A stretch of 64,000 nt of DNA from Phyto melanocephala (GCA_941918925.1 OW799233.1:172340235-172404234), one strand, 5' to 3'. Counted from the stretch's first letter, positions 1 to 12,229 are shown. A program made the numbers and translations. The notes: a model not told the origin generated them from the sequence alone.

Positions 1-588
1 ACAAGTAATAGTTATTTTTGTTTCATTTCATCATATATTTTGTCACGACAATCAAGCATTTGTTTGAATTTTATCATTTAATGATTACTTTTCGGAAAAA
101 TTTCAAAATGGTTATCATTTAAAAATAGTATGATTTAAAAAAATTATGACGACAAAAATAACATTATATTCAAGAGCATTATAAATTAAAAATAATCATT
201 AAATAATAGGTGAGACAACAATATGATTACAAATTAATCTAGCTGTGATTTTTTTAATAATAATTTGATTTCAACTGTTCTTCTTCTTGCTGAATAAATT
301 TTTATTATTTTAAAAGTTTGAGATGTCAAAAAAATGAACAAAAATTTTAAAATATTAAAGAAACAAATATTAGTAAAAAATTGCAATTAAATTGGTAAGT
401 ACAATCAATAAAAGCAAAGATTATCGATTTCAATTGTAGTCATATATATGATTATTGAATGATACCTTAATTAAACATAATAATGATAACTGGTAACCAT
501 TATTATTTTTAATCATAATCATACAATTCAATCATAGTATGTTGCTCTTCGATTATGGTTACCACAACCATATTTTTTCTTTGCGTGT
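1..588. repeat. Right end of a TIR element (CACGCAAAG family), partial
   Basis: The segment ends in TTTTCTTTGCGTGT (575-588). The same 14 bases occur at 28638-28651, and their reverse complement occurs at 26970-26983. Inside the end, the order of motifs (ATGGTTACC pairs, a TAATTAAGGTA stretch, AATCATA blocks) resembles the right end of the 28.6-kb copy, so I read this as a second copy of that family. No left end is visible, so the copy may start outside the window or be truncated. It is non-coding, with no transposase similarity seen. Confidence 0.5.
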
Positions 589-2940
589 GTTGTGATGAAT
601 TTGAAACCATTTGTCGGACAATATTGTACGATCTGACACCGTGTGTACAAAACTTATGTGTTACCGATCATGGCTTAAAATAAGAAATTCTCTTGAAGAA
701 TTGTTTATAAAAATTTTTTCTTCATATTTGATTTTAAGTCATACAGAAGTTTTTTAAAAAAGATTATTTTTAATTATAAAACTTAAAATTGACAAATTTT
801 GTTGGGTTCTCTGTTCGTAAAGAATTTTCTGTTAAAGGGTTTCCAAGCTTTCCCCTCTTCTGTATAATTTTTTTTTTAATTTTAATTCTCCTAATTATTA
901 TATATTAATTATTTATAAAACCTGCAAATAATTTTACGGAAAAAAGTTTGGAAATTTGTTTTATTTTGTCAATGTGTGCTTAAGCACTTTCAGTTGCAGC
1001 AAGTTCAAAAGAGAGAAAAAGAATAAGATTAAGCGTATTTAAAGATTGTGTTATTATTTATGCTTTTTCCAAAGTTGTTTGTTTTGTATTGTGTCATTTT
1101 AACACCAACCCCCAACCCCCCTCTTTCCATTTTTCAGTGAAATTTTTCAAACGAAAGGTCGATAAAACATAGTGCTTAATCCAAAACTAACATAATTCTT
1201 AATATGGCTGTATGTGTGCTGTTCTACTTGTTGGCTGTGAGAGATTTGTTGTGTTTATCGCTTTTATTTGTGTTGTATGCCACAAGTTAATCTTCAATTT
1301 TCTATGACACTTGAAAACCTGGAAAAGGAAAAAGAAAATAATTTTACCTGCATATAAACAAACAATAACACACTAGCACAGATACATATTTATGAAAACT
1401 GTGTGAAATATTGATTTCAAGTTTCATTAAATGCTTGTTGATGACAATGCAATACTAGTACCTCTGTTGTAGCCCAATAACGACATTTAGGAAATTTTTT
1501 AAATTAAAATGCTTAAGGGCTTTAAAACACTTTAGGTTAATTGTTTTTTAGGGAAACTAGAGTAGCATTAAAATATCAGGTAAACAGTAACATTTATTAA
1601 GCGTTTTAATTAAATTCAATCATGATAAAACATCCCTGATTTTTGTTAAGGTCTTTATACTACAAAAAAACAAATAACTAGAGTTTATATTTCACTTTGC
1701 AAGAAATACACACACATTTTAATAAGCTTCAATTATCAAACATTTTCAACTCAATTATTTTCGTTTCTTTTTTGCACCGCTTCTATTTCTCATTATTATT
1801 TTTTTTTGTTTCTCTTAACATAAAAACAGGCAAAAAATCCATGAATTCTTTATTTGAAACTTTAGTCCAAGATTTGACTTAAACAGATGTTTCATAATTA
1901 AATGAGTTTGTTGGGTTTTTTTTTATAGGATTTCGTTCACTTCTTTTGTTTTACTTAATTTCAATAAAATTTATCACCATCATAACTTTTATTCACATTT
2001 TATTTTCTTTTTTAGATTTATTGCTTCTTACCGAAAAGTTTTAAATAAATAAAATTGTTTTTAATAAATTTTTCACTTTATTCAGTGCCAAGCATGTTTA
2101 AATCTTAAATCAAAATTAAAGCACAAAAACGAACTATACCCTACATCTAATTCTGTATTGGTTAAGGAACTTTGATTGCACGTCACAGCGAATCACACAG
2201 AAAATTACTGGCAATAACATATGCAAACTTCATAGGAAAATAAGTGTGCAAATTGAAATGCAAGTTTTAATGCATATTGAAGAATATACTATTTCTTTCT
2301 TTTTCTTTCGGGTCAATATGGAGCTTTTCTGTCGTATTTTTGACTAAATGTCGTTTAATATTTAATCATATGTATATGAATCGTAATTATTTATACGATT
2401 GCAAAGAACTTTAGTGGATCATAGAGTAATGGCGTAAAGTAGTTTCAGAATACCGTAATGTTATACGGACTGTCCTTGTTTTATATTCTTTGGTTATCCT
2501 TGAATTAAAGGTGCCAACTAATGGGTAGATTTGTAAAAAATTATTTTTTAAAAGACTACATCACTCATCGGATAAAATATTAGAAAAGTGCTGAATCCGT
2601 AAAGGTGAGATAACACAGCAGATTGTTAGATGTTATCACGCACATTAATTAGTAAAATATGTCTTAGAAATCTATACCCCTATCAGGCGCCCTATGCTCC
2701 AATGGGAGTTAGAGGAACACATATATATATATATCAGGTTACAACGAATATTTATAAAAAGGAAAATTCATTCCCTTTTTTTAATATCACTACAACTACG
2801 ATAATAATTTTTAAAAGATTTGAAGCCTATTCGAATACCTTCCGATTTCCAAAGGTATTCAATCCCAGCAACCTTAAATATTCCTACAACTATGGTTTTG
2901 ACACTTAATACTATGTTTCTAGTCAAATGAGATACATATT
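589..2940. other. Gene-free AT-rich stretch
   Basis: I see no credible exon. The short open frames are low-complexity. There is a C-rich patch near 1105-1125 and a short TA run near 2720. It could be intron or intergenic spacer. Confidence 0.5.
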
Positions 2941-3389
2941 AGTCTGGTAACCCAACATGTATCAAGACCACAACACCTGCTCTCAGTCTTTTGGAAAACG
3001 TATCTGAGGGTGCAACTCCACCCTTTAATCACCAAAGTTGTCTCTATGTAGAGAAGCCCAGCTAATGTGATGACAGAAGGTTTCTCAGCCTAGGCAGGAC
3101 GTTCCTTCATTGATCAACCAGCAGGAATTTATCAAATGAGACATCAGTGACAGCGATTCCGCTTGATAGTTAAAAAAAGAAAATATTTCCACAAATTTGT
3201 TTCCCCTACAGTTAAGTTAGTGCCTCTAAGATATCAAATATTTTCGCCTAAAATATGCCAAATCTGTATCAAATTCAATATAATCTGCATAGCCTAAGTT
3301 AATCGGAGAACACAACAGTATATCTTGTATCCAATCATGTATATCCTGGTGGAAAAATCACATTTTATATTGAAGGCTACAACAGGTAT
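2941..3389. other. Unclassified, less AT-rich stretch beside the LINE
   Basis: This stretch is noticeably less AT-rich than its surroundings, which suggests old coding transposon sequence. No frame gives a family I recognise. The LINE reverse-transcriptase similarity starts only after it. Confidence 0.3.
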
Positions 3390-3730
3390 ATAATACGCCA
3401 AGAATCTGTTTCAGTTTACTACGCTTGTTAATTGTGGTTTTATTGAACAATAGCAAACTGATGTTATTTACACCGACTTCAGCAAAGCCTTTAATAAAGT
3501 TAACCATAAACTTCTAATAAAAAAACTTGATTTAATGGGATTTACACAGAACTCCCGTAAGTGGATTTAATCGTGCTTGACAAATCGAAAACAAAATGTT
3601 CGTTTTAAAAACATTATCTCTAAACCAATAGCCGTTGTTTCTGGTGTTCCTCAGGGAAGTCATCTTGGTCCATTGCTGTTTCCCTTATTAATGATCTACC
3701 AAATACTATTAAATTCTCAAACGTTATTAT

Positions 3731-5458
3731 CACCCCAATTCTAAATATTCCCAGGGAATAAGTTCCCCGGGAATTCATTTTTCCCGCGAATAAAATTCCC
3801 CTATTCTAAACAGTCGGGGAAGGGAATAACAAGGGAGAGAGAATTTTACATTTTCGAAGTCAGCTGTTTGCTTTTGCGCTTTTGTTTTGACAAAATATTT
3901 GCTAATAATTTTTAGCGTAAAAAGTGAATATTCGTAAATAATAAAAAAAATTGTTAAAAGTGAACAAAAATGTTTAGTGTAGCGTTGATAATAATAATAG
4001 CTGAAGCAGAAAACTCGGAAGCATATCAATCTGACAAGAATAAGCAAAGGGTAGAAAGGAGAATGCTACGTGACGCCAGCAACCCACTTGAGTTGCCGCA
4101 CATTTTGTAAGTAAATTTTACTTTTGGAAGTAATGAAAAATAATACAGAGTAAATAAATCGGCGTTCAAATGTCTGTTGGACGTGTTCAGCCCAAAGGTA
4201 AGTCGTTTGCAATTTCTCCAATCTTGAAATTAAGTGAGATTTTACGCTTCTTTGCTGAAGGTTTGTACCAAACGAGTATTGGTAAAGATTACGGTGTGTC
4301 TGTGGCTCAGTGTAGTGTTAGCAAAGTTCTGGCAGAAGTTATTAATAATAAGGAACATTTACGCCCAATGTAGATAACTTTCTGCAGAAGTGCAAAAACG
4401 GAAAGTTGCGTTAGCTCTTTATGTGAAGTATGGTATTCAAAACGTTATTGGATGTGTTGACGGAACTAAAAAAATTAAAGGTCTGTGATCATGAGCTGAG
4501 GATTCAGTACGTTGATGCCTCGAATCCCGGAGCGTGTCACCATTCATTTATTTGGCGAATTGCGTGCTCACCTTGAGCAAGAAGACCTTAGAGGTGGCAG
4601 CAATTATTGGCTTCTTGGTAAAGTTTTGAATGATAACAGACAATTCATAAATTAAACATGCATTTTTTGGCCCACAGGAAGATTCTGTTGAAATAAAATT
4701 CAGTGTTGAAATGTGGTTGAACGCATTAATGGTGTTTTAAAAAATAGATGGAGGTGCCTTCTGCTAAAATAAAAAAATTTTGCTGTGCGTTGCATAATAA
4801 CTACATTCATTTTAAATGCAATGCTGAAGTAAGCGATGTAGAAAATTTAGATTATTTGAGCGCTCAGGATAATGATGTGGTATCCTTAGACTCACCACAA
4901 TATTTATTCATTGCCCAAAATATTAGAAAATATAATAGAAAAATATTGCGAATAATCTCTTATAAATTTCTGTAATAAAGCCATTTCTTATATATGTATA
5001 TAGTATATACATTTTTTTGAATAAATAAAACATTTTATTAAAAAAATTTAAAAACTTCAAAAATTAAAAAAAAAAGATAAATAAAAATTAAAATTATTTT
5101 AAAACTAAAAAACAATTCATTTTTCTGCTTCCTGTTTGTTGTTTTTATCCTAATTGTAACAATAAATTACAATATTTATCGCAATTTCTTTAAAAAAATA
5201 TTAAATACTCACATTTTTGTCACAACTCCCTTTGAATTTGTTGGCGGATTTTTTCCCAAAAATTGTTATTACATTCTCCCTTTAATTACCTTTCATAATA
5301 CCTACTTTTTTCCCAGGGAACAATTTCCCAATTTCGAAGTTCATTTAGAATAAGGGAAAAGGGAAAGGGAACAAATTTCCCCGGGAGAAGTTATTTAGAA
5401 TAGGGGAACAGGGAATAGGGAAATAATTCCCAGGGAATTGTTATTTAGAATTGGGGTG
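3731..5458 (+). mobile_element. PIF/Harbinger DNA transposon, complete ends
   Basis: The ends are exact inverted repeats, CACCCCAATTCTAAATA at the left and its complement at the right. Degenerate CCC/GGG-rich inverted blocks extend inward, including CCCCTATTCTAAA on both sides. The 3-bp target duplication TAT is at 3728-3730 and 5459-5461, as expected for this superfamily. The interior carries a broken HARBI1-like transposase. It sits inside the reverse-transcriptase gene of the surrounding LINE. Removing the element plus one TAT copy leaves the LINE frame continuous into its YADD box. Confidence 0.9.
3970..4975 (+). pseudogene. HARBI1-like Harbinger transposase, broken
   Basis: A DDE nuclease of the Harbinger superfamily would cut and rejoin element ends; this copy cannot. 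The probable start is ATG 3970, reading a basic N-terminus ending NPLELPHIL and then a GTAAGT donor at 4107. A second open part begins near 4170 with LRFFAEGLYQTSIGKDYGVS, the helix-turn-helix region of the family. GCVDGT at about 4450, containing the first catalytic Asp, lies in another frame. The C-terminal VLKNRWRCL motif (about 4733) and the CCALHNNYIHF motif (about 4784) lie in different frames. Large parts, including the second catalytic region, are missing or unreadable. Confidence 0.8.
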
Positions 5459-5850
5459 TATGTATGCTGACGACGTAAAAATATTCCTAAGTTATAATAA
5501 TTACGCCGATCGCACCCTCTTACAAAAGGATATATGTAGATGCTTTTAATGTATGGTGTAGATTTAATTTAATGGAGCTGAACCCTGAAAAATGCAAATA
5601 TATGTGTTTCTTTCGTAGATGTTATATTAAAGTTAATTATGTTTAAATGGTTATACGTTAAAAAGACTGGAATCCGTCTCCGATCTTGGAATCCTATTAG
5701 ATGCTAAACTAAATTTTATTCAGCATATCTCTTTAACTGTTAACAAAGCACGTGCTGTCCTTGGATTCATAAAACGTTGGGCGAAAGAGTTTACTGATCC
5801 ATATATAACAATACAATTGTATATTTCTCTGGTCAGGCCTATTCTTGAGT

Positions 5851-5950
5851 ATTTATTTATTTATTTATTTAATATGTTATTTTCTGTACAACCAGACTTT
5901 ATCTAATATTTATAGTACAGAAACGGAATGCGTTAAACATAAAAAACAAA
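5851..5950 (-). repeat. Short retroposon-like insertion in the LINE
   Basis: The LINE frame stops at LVRPILEY and resumes at SIIWDPTYN about 100 bp later. The intervening DNA starts with a (TTTA)n run, as expected for the A-rich tail of a minus-strand retroposon. I could not define a clean target duplication. Confidence 0.45.
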
Positions 5951-6469
5951 TGCTTCAATAATTTGGGATCCAACTTACAATGTTTACATTAATAGCATTG
6001 AATCTGTGCAAAAACAGTTTCTATTTTGTCTTCGTCGCCTACAGTGGAATTCGTTAAACCTGCCACCTTATACTAGTAGACTTGCACTTGTGAAGCTGCC
6101 AACTTTAAAAGTCGAAGAACAATGCTAAATGTTACTTTAGTTCTAAATTTAATAAAAGGATTTATATGCTCTGATTTCCTATTGGCGAATATCTTTTTTA
6201 ATGTACCATGTCGTTCTACACGTCATTTTTGTCCGCCATCAGTAAAAGTTTTCAGAACGAATTATGCCAACTTCGATCCGTTTTTGAGGATTTGTACCGT
6301 GTTCAATAAGCTTTATCAACATATTGATTTTTCCTTAAATGTTATTAATGTAAAATGTAAAATTATTTTGTTTTTGAATAACTAATATTATACAATTTGT
6401 ATGTATTGCTTTATAGTCTGTAAGGATCTAGAACCTATTGACTTAAATAAAATAAATATGTAAATATGA

Positions 6470-7077
6470 CAATACGTCCTTGATCTTCATTATATAGATA
6501 CATTAAGCCTCACTGCAATGCAGACAGAAATTACCACAATTTTTGAAAAACTTATCATCGCTTTTAAACCATTTCGCGTCACTTTTCTACCTTTTTTACA
6601 ATCCAGTGAATTCATGGCTACCAATTGACATTCATTGCTTCACTAAGACCGGCGCCACTGCAGGCGTTTTCCCTGAACTAGAAAACGATATTGCATTGCC
6701 GACTCGTAATTGCCAGCAATTCTAATACCACAGTCTTTCGATTTTGCCAACATCTCATCGGACTGAGTTTCGACATAACATCTATACTTAATATGTACCT
6801 ACCCGTAGTCCTCAGACCTCGTACACATACTGGTGTAACTATCCATGCCCTTACTATGCATTGCTGCATCCGCTATGAGCGTGCTATACATCCTATCGAC
6901 TACATTCACTCAACTTAAAAGATTCTTTGGCTTCTGGATTTCCCTTACCTCTTTATATACAAGGTACAGGATTCTTCTATACGGACAAGCAATAGCACCA
7001 TGGATTAGACACTTCGCCAAAGTAACTTGCCAGTAGTGCAACTTACTAACTTGTTTTAGCGATAATCACAACAACAA
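6470..7077. other. Unclassified, less AT-rich stretch
   Basis: This stretch is open on both strands in several overlapping short frames and has balanced codon-like composition. It may be a decayed transposon coding region. I recognise no motif. Confidence 0.3.
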
Positions 7078-7240
7078 TTTTATCGATGTCGGTATTCAGT
7101 AACATATTTTAACGCCAGTATTTTGTTGTCTATTTTTTTATTTATTTTATTTACAAAACGCTAAATTTTATACCCAACTCAAAAACTATTTATTTAAGTC
7201 TCGGCTATGGAGCGACTACCTGTGGGAGTGATGTTAGTGG
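7078..7240 (+). repeat. Dispersed repeat, copy 1 of 2
   Basis: It matches 12029-12200 in the same orientation. Shared blocks in order are ATTCAGTAACATATTT, TTTTGTTG, TTTATTTTATT, ACAAA, TATTTAAGTCTC, GGCTATGG and GTGGGAGT. The copies are clearly homologous but diverged. The family is unknown. Confidence 0.55.
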
Positions 7241-8566
7241 TGAATTGTTTTAGACACCTTTTATAACAAAGATGCCAACTTAATGTAACAGTTGTGGAGT
7301 ATCGTTATTGCAAACAAAAAAAGTGTCGACAAATTAATTAATTTTTAATGGCTATGGAGAAACAGGGAAACCACACAAGCCACCCATTCTTCGATCCACA
7401 TCTGCCTTTAGATAAATGTTTATACATAAAAAACAACATCCTAAAATACACTTCCACCACGTCATAAAACAAATGATACAAACAATTAACAAAACATTCC
7501 CCCAGCCCAGAGAAATTTAACTGCAGTTTTATTTATGCTCATGTTAAGCATAAATTTATGCAAAAACATTGAAATTTTTTTTACAATAAATGAACCTTAA
7601 ATAGCTAAACCATAAATTTTATTAAAAAATTTAAAAAGGTAAATTCAACCTTTAAAGTCACAACTCACAATTGCGCTTATTTTGTTAAACAGAAGAATTG
7701 GGTTTTTATTACAAATTTATCTTTTTTTTTCTTTTCTTTCTGAAATTGAAATAATTTCATGCACAATTAGATGCTTTCAAGAATTTTTTTTTAGCTGAAC
7801 TACTTAATGTTATTTTTGCACCTTCTGTTCAAAATTGAAATGTATTTAAACATTGTTGCGGCTGCCTGGTACTGCTGGTACAAAATACATTCCTCATTCG
7901 TATTGTTTGTTTAAATTTAAATAGAATTACGTTTCGGAAATACAAACATATGTACATATTTATCATAGACAAACTGACGCAAGTGTGCTCTAGACATGCC
8001 ATTCCTCTTGAAATTTCCATAAAATGTTTTCATTTGTAGCCGAACATCAGTATCAGCAAACCAGCTAAAGTTTAACTGTGTGTGTAAATACAATTTTTGA
8101 TTAAAATTCACAACAATATAATTGAAAGCATTTATTGTTTCGCTTGAATTTGTGGCCAAACTATTTCAATTTACATGTTTTCCACAGTTGTGGTGTAAAA
8201 TATGGGCTTCATAAATATACGGCAGTTAATTTCTGCTTATGGATTTGATATTGATTTTGAAAACAAAAATAGTATTCACGAACTGCTGTGTATTGGAAAG
8301 GTTTCTGTTTTCCAAATTGGAAGAGGAACATAATATCGTTGTGTTTTTTTAAAGGGATTCTCAACGCCATGCAAAAGGCTGGTAAAGTATGGCTAGAACG
8401 ACAAATTACCTTTGAAAAGAATAAATTCTGTATTTAAGTAACACTTAAACATTTTTTCCAAACTCGAAACAAATTATTTTATTATTATTTTTTTTTTCTT
8501 AGAGGATGTATTTTGACTTACGATTTTTTGGATTAAGGCCAAAGAACCAACGGCGAATTTACTCGT
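7241..8566. other. Gene-free stretch
   Basis: No exon or transposon signature was recognised. An 80-codon minus frame at 7917-8159 has no recognisable domain and is probably chance. Confidence 0.4.
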
Positions 8567-8753
8567 ATTTTATTTATTTTTATTAATGTTTATTTAAACA
8601 ATAATATAAAGCCGAATTGGCTATATAGAGGCTAAAAGGCAACAATTTATTTACTCATAAAATAGGAAAAAAAAAATTAAATTCAAATATTGAATTTTGT
8701 ATAGGCAAATATAAATATATATTTTTAATCATGCATACATATATATATTTAAT

Positions 8754-9629
8754 TTAAGATGCGAGTATTTCTATATTTTCGAACAAATATTGTTTTAATT
8801 TAATTTTAAACGTTGATAACACCGAAATATTTTTCAAACTTTCTGGTAATCCATTATATTCACTCGGACCACTGAAGCTAATACGTTGCTTAGTAAACTC
8901 AAGGCGGCACCATACAACATTTAAGTCCTGAGAATGTCTGGTAGTTATTTGTGAAATTGACATGTTTTGGGGAAAAGTTAAACCGTGTTAACCAATTCCA
9001 TTGATACACTTAAAAACATACAACAGTATATGTTGTTTATAAAGTCCTCTTATTGGCAGTATTGTTTTTGCATAATTTTTATAAAGATTTACTGTAGAGA
9101 ATCTTATTGGAGAATTAAATACAATTTTAAGCGCCTTATTTTGAGCTGATTGCAAAGTTTTTAGGCTAGTATTTGTTTTACTACCATAAATTATTGGTAA
9201 ATACGTTAGATGCGAATGAACTAGAGATTGATAAAGTAGCAGTTTCGTTTTAAACTTCAGTTTGTTTTTAAACTTATAAAGAATACCAATTCTAGAAGAA
9301 ATCTTCGCTTTTAAGCTGTTTATTTGATTATCCCAAAGAAGATTGTGGCTAAGATTAATGCCAAGATATTTCACATTTTCTGATTCACATATTATATTAC
9401 CATCAACATGTACATTCATAAGATCTTCACTTCTATAAATATATGGCTTGAATCTTATAAACTTAGTCTTTTCAGCATTTAATAATAATTTATTTACTCT
9501 TAAAAATTCCGACAAAATTGCAGCATCATATTCAACCTGTGTCTGTAGAACTTTTTCATGTTGATATTTCTAAAATAGGCATATATCGTCCGCATACATA
9601 AATAAGTGCCCATTAAGAATAACATTTTT

Positions 9630-9664
<35 letters not shown>

Positions 9665-10380
9665 ATTCCTATGGTTCCAAGTTGGAACAAAGGGCCGTGC
9701 ATTTTTTAAATCATCTATATAAATTTTGAATAAAAGTGGTCCAAGCACACTTCCTTGTGGAACTCCACATATTACATTTAACACGTTACTTTTTGAATCA
9801 TTTATTTGAACAAACTGCTTTCTTCTCTTTAAATAATCCTTAAATAAATTAATTGCATCTCGAGACAAGCCAATATGTCGAAGCTTTTCACATAAAATCT
9901 TATGATCAACTAAGTCAAATGCTTTTGACAAATCAAAAAAAAAATCCTGCAACCCCTTTGTAACCAGCATCAAGGCTTTTGAAAACGTATTCAACCACAT
10001 TAACAACTGCTTCTTCTGTCCCAGTACCTTTCTTGAATCCATATTGTCGTTCAAATATTCCAAATAATTAGACAGTTGATCAAAAATAATTTTTTCTATA
10101 ACTTAATCTATTGTTGATAAAATAGATATTTGCCGAAAATTCTCTATCTTGTTTGCTGCTAAAGATTTTGGTATTAGAATTATCTTTTGCATTTTTAATA
10201 CATCCTTCTCCAATCATTTTATTAAAAAATTATTGAGATAACTTTAGAAATTCTATCTGTACGCACCAAAAGCATTCTTGGAGTAATGTTGTCGCAGCCA
10301 GGACTCTTATTTATAACCAAATTATCTACAATATTTGCAATATGCATTTTTCCTATAGCATTAAATTTAAAAGATCCCTT
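8754..10380 (-). pseudogene. LINE reverse transcriptase, broken
   Basis: This would make cDNA directly at the nicked target (target-primed reverse transcription). Motifs in minus-strand order are FFFDLSKAFDLVDH (about 9920), CGVPQGSVLGPLLF (about 9750), MYADDICLF (about 9585), then the thumb region NAEKTKFIRF to VKYLGINLSHNLLWD (9515-9340). The C-terminal LVHSHLTYLPIIYG follows at about 9220, and a further frame runs to 8754. Two long frames, 9629-10063 and 8988-9515, survive. Stops separate them around the YADD box, and a short insert adds a foreign stretch before it. Confidence 0.85.
9635..9699 (-). repeat. 65-bp insertion with (TA)n tail and 12-bp target duplication
   Basis: CATTTTTTAAAT occurs at 9623-9634 and again at 9700-9711. 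Between them lie a (TA)n run (about 9635-9661) and 38 bp of unique sequence containing the near-palindrome GGTTCCAAGTTGGAACAA. The uninterrupted LINE frame would run across one copy of the 12-mer. Read on the minus strand it is a short body followed by an (AT)n tail, which suits a severely 5'-truncated retroposon. Confidence 0.7.
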
Positions 10381-10382
10381 AA

Positions 10383-11675
10383 CCCAGATATACCGAACGT
10401 ACTACATGTAGTACACCTATTCTGATCAGCTTTATGCGTTTATTGTGCTTCAAATTTTCAAATCTACTTGTTGTTGTGCTACAGAATATAACGGTCAACA
10501 AATCATACTTTGATAAGTTTTGTCTAGGGTAATTGCTTATGTGTATTTTTTTGGATCAGAAATTTCAGTTTTGTGAAATTGGCAAAAGTGTGAAGATTTC
10601 TGTTGCGTTTCTATGTTTTTTTAATAACAACAGTTGTAAAACAAATACGTTTCAAAAGTGTATGTGAAAAAAAAAATTATATGTGATTTAGTTGATTTTT
10701 AACATTATATGAGATAATAAATACCTTAGAGGAAAGTTATGAAAAGTTATTGCGAAATTCTTACATCTCAATTGTGCCCACTTAAGGTGCGAACAATTAC
10801 GTCACAGATGAAGATTCTGGTGAAGAACATGAAGTGAATTTTGAAAACTTACCACCCTTATTACTAAATGTTGAGGCTGAGCTTTTTAAAAATTCTTAGT
10901 CTACTAATTTGGATAGTGAGGACGACATTGTATTATTGCAACAGGGCAAGAAACGTCGTCAGTCAAATGGGTAAAGCACGATCTGGAAGAAACGGAGCCT
11001 ATTGTTACAGCATGTGAACAGTAAATTTTACCTACACCTCTTGAATTATCATTTGTACCGTGTATCTATTCCGGGTAAAAATGGTATTTCCCAATGTATA
11101 CACACCTCATTGATCTTACAGAGCACAATGCGTAGCAACTGCATAGACATATGGGAGGTAAAAAGGACTAATTATATTTTCGTCGGCGTATTGCCACATT
11201 GCTAATATCTACGTATGGGAAACCCTTAGCAATGCTTCCATCAGGATCATCATACGACATCAGATTTGATCGAACAGATCATTTACTTACTGAGAACACA
11301 CGTCAAGCCGATGGAAAATGTAATCATTGCCACAATAAGACCACTACACGCTGCATTAAATGTGATGTGCCCCTCCATGTAAAGTGTAATGTGGAGAACC
11401 ATATAACCAAAAAATTGTTTTTTTACTTTGTTTTTTTCTTTACTCATTTTACTTTTACTTTCTAAATAATAAAAGAGTTGAATTTAATCACAAGAAAAAA
11501 CTGTTATTTGCTTCCATATGTGCCGAGCGTACTACATGTAGTACGGACTCAAAATCCAAGTTAGAAAATATTTTTTTTATTATTTCTTCAGTTTTGCAAT
11601 ATAATGTGTCAGAATAAAGCTATTTTGGAAAACTACGAAGATTGGTGAAGTAGTATCCCCGTTGGCATATCTGGG
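10383..11675 (+). mobile_element. piggyBac-superfamily DNA transposon
   Basis: The element starts CCCAGATAT and ends ATATCTGGG, and is flanked by TTAA at 10379-10382 and 11676-11679, the piggyBac target duplication. The 16-bp palindrome GTACTACATGTAGTAC sits near the left end (10399-10414) and about 130 bp inside the right end (11529-11544). This resembles the subterminal internal repeats of piggyBac elements. The interior holds an internally deleted transposase. It is inserted in the minus-strand LINE. Confidence 0.9.
10790..11465 (+). pseudogene. piggyBac transposase, internally deleted and frameshifted
   Basis: The N-terminal acidic part (DEDSGEEHEVNFENLPP) lies at about 10805. KWVKHDLEETEPIV follows at about 10970 in a shifted frame. 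The C-terminal part is open to 11465 and holds the cysteine-rich domain: CNHCHNKTTTRCIKCDVPL with paired Cys and a following CNVENH (about 11320-11400). That domain binds the element ends in this family. The central catalytic DDD domain is almost wholly missing, so the product cannot transpose. The family call rests on the ends plus the Cys-rich tail. Confidence 0.8.
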
Positions 11676-12028
11676 TTAATTTTAACTAAAGAACCAAATA
11701 TATTAACATTATCATCGACATGTTGGGGAATTAGAGTTCTCAGGTTTCGAATATTTAGTGTCGTGAAAGAAATTTTTAAATAAATCAGCTTTCTCATCAT
11801 CTCGAGTTATAACATTAATATTACATGTCACCAATTCCAGGTTTTTTTTTTTTGGATTTAAAAATCCTAATTTAAAGAAAACTAAATTCTAAGCTTAAAT
11901 TTTTCTAACAATCCATTTTAAAATAAATTACATAAAAAATTCAAATTTATTTATTAATATTCAATACACACATATATGATTGACAAATTTTTTTTTAACG
12001 TCAATAGTATGTTTAATAAAATTAAGCA

Positions 12029-12200
12029 GCAAATCGATTTCAGTATTTAGTAACATATTTAAATTGCATTTTTTATTGTTATACCAATAATTTTGTTGCC
12101 GTTTATTTTATTGACAAACAATTTAACTTTATAACCGACTCAGAAACAATTGTTTAAGTCTCAGCTATGGTTCGAATATCAGTGGGAGTTAATATTGATA
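12029..12200 (+). repeat. Dispersed repeat, copy 2 of 2
   Basis: Diverged direct copy of 7078-7240. See that entry for the shared blocks. It lies just outside the 5' side of the minus-strand LINE. Confidence 0.55.
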
Positions 12201-12229
12201 TTGATAGATTTGGCGACTTTGTTTTTTGA

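Larger units (their letters stand above)
3390..6465 (+). mobile_element. Non-LTR retrotransposon (Jockey/CR1-type) remnant, interrupted
   Basis: Plus-strand frames read as a reverse transcriptase in the right order. They give YTDFSKAFDKVNH near 3470, SGVPQGSHLGPLLF near 3640, then YADDVKIF just after the inserted Harbinger at 5459. Next come a LNPEKCKYM stretch near 5580, LGILLDAKLNF near 5690, and a C-terminal part with IIWDPTYN near 5966. An A-rich tail follows at about 6440-6465. There is an in-frame stop at about 3568 plus several frameshifts, so it is dead. The 5' half (endonuclease) is absent. The element is pierced by a 1,728-bp Harbinger and by a small insertion at about 5851. Confidence 0.85.
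8567..11880 (-). mobile_element. Non-LTR retrotransposon (CR1/Jockey-type), minus strand, nested insertions
   Basis: Read on the minus strand, the element runs from about 11880 (region upstream of the reverse transcriptase) to an A-rich TTTA-type tail near 8567. It is cut by a piggyBac element (10383-11675) and by a 65-bp insert (9635-9699). On both sides of the piggyBac the minus strand keeps reading reverse-transcriptase linker sequence: DDEKADLFKNFF at about 11800 on one side, INKSPGCDNITPRML at about 10290 on the other. The endonuclease and ORF1 are not recognisable, so it is 5'-truncated or decayed. Confidence 0.8.
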
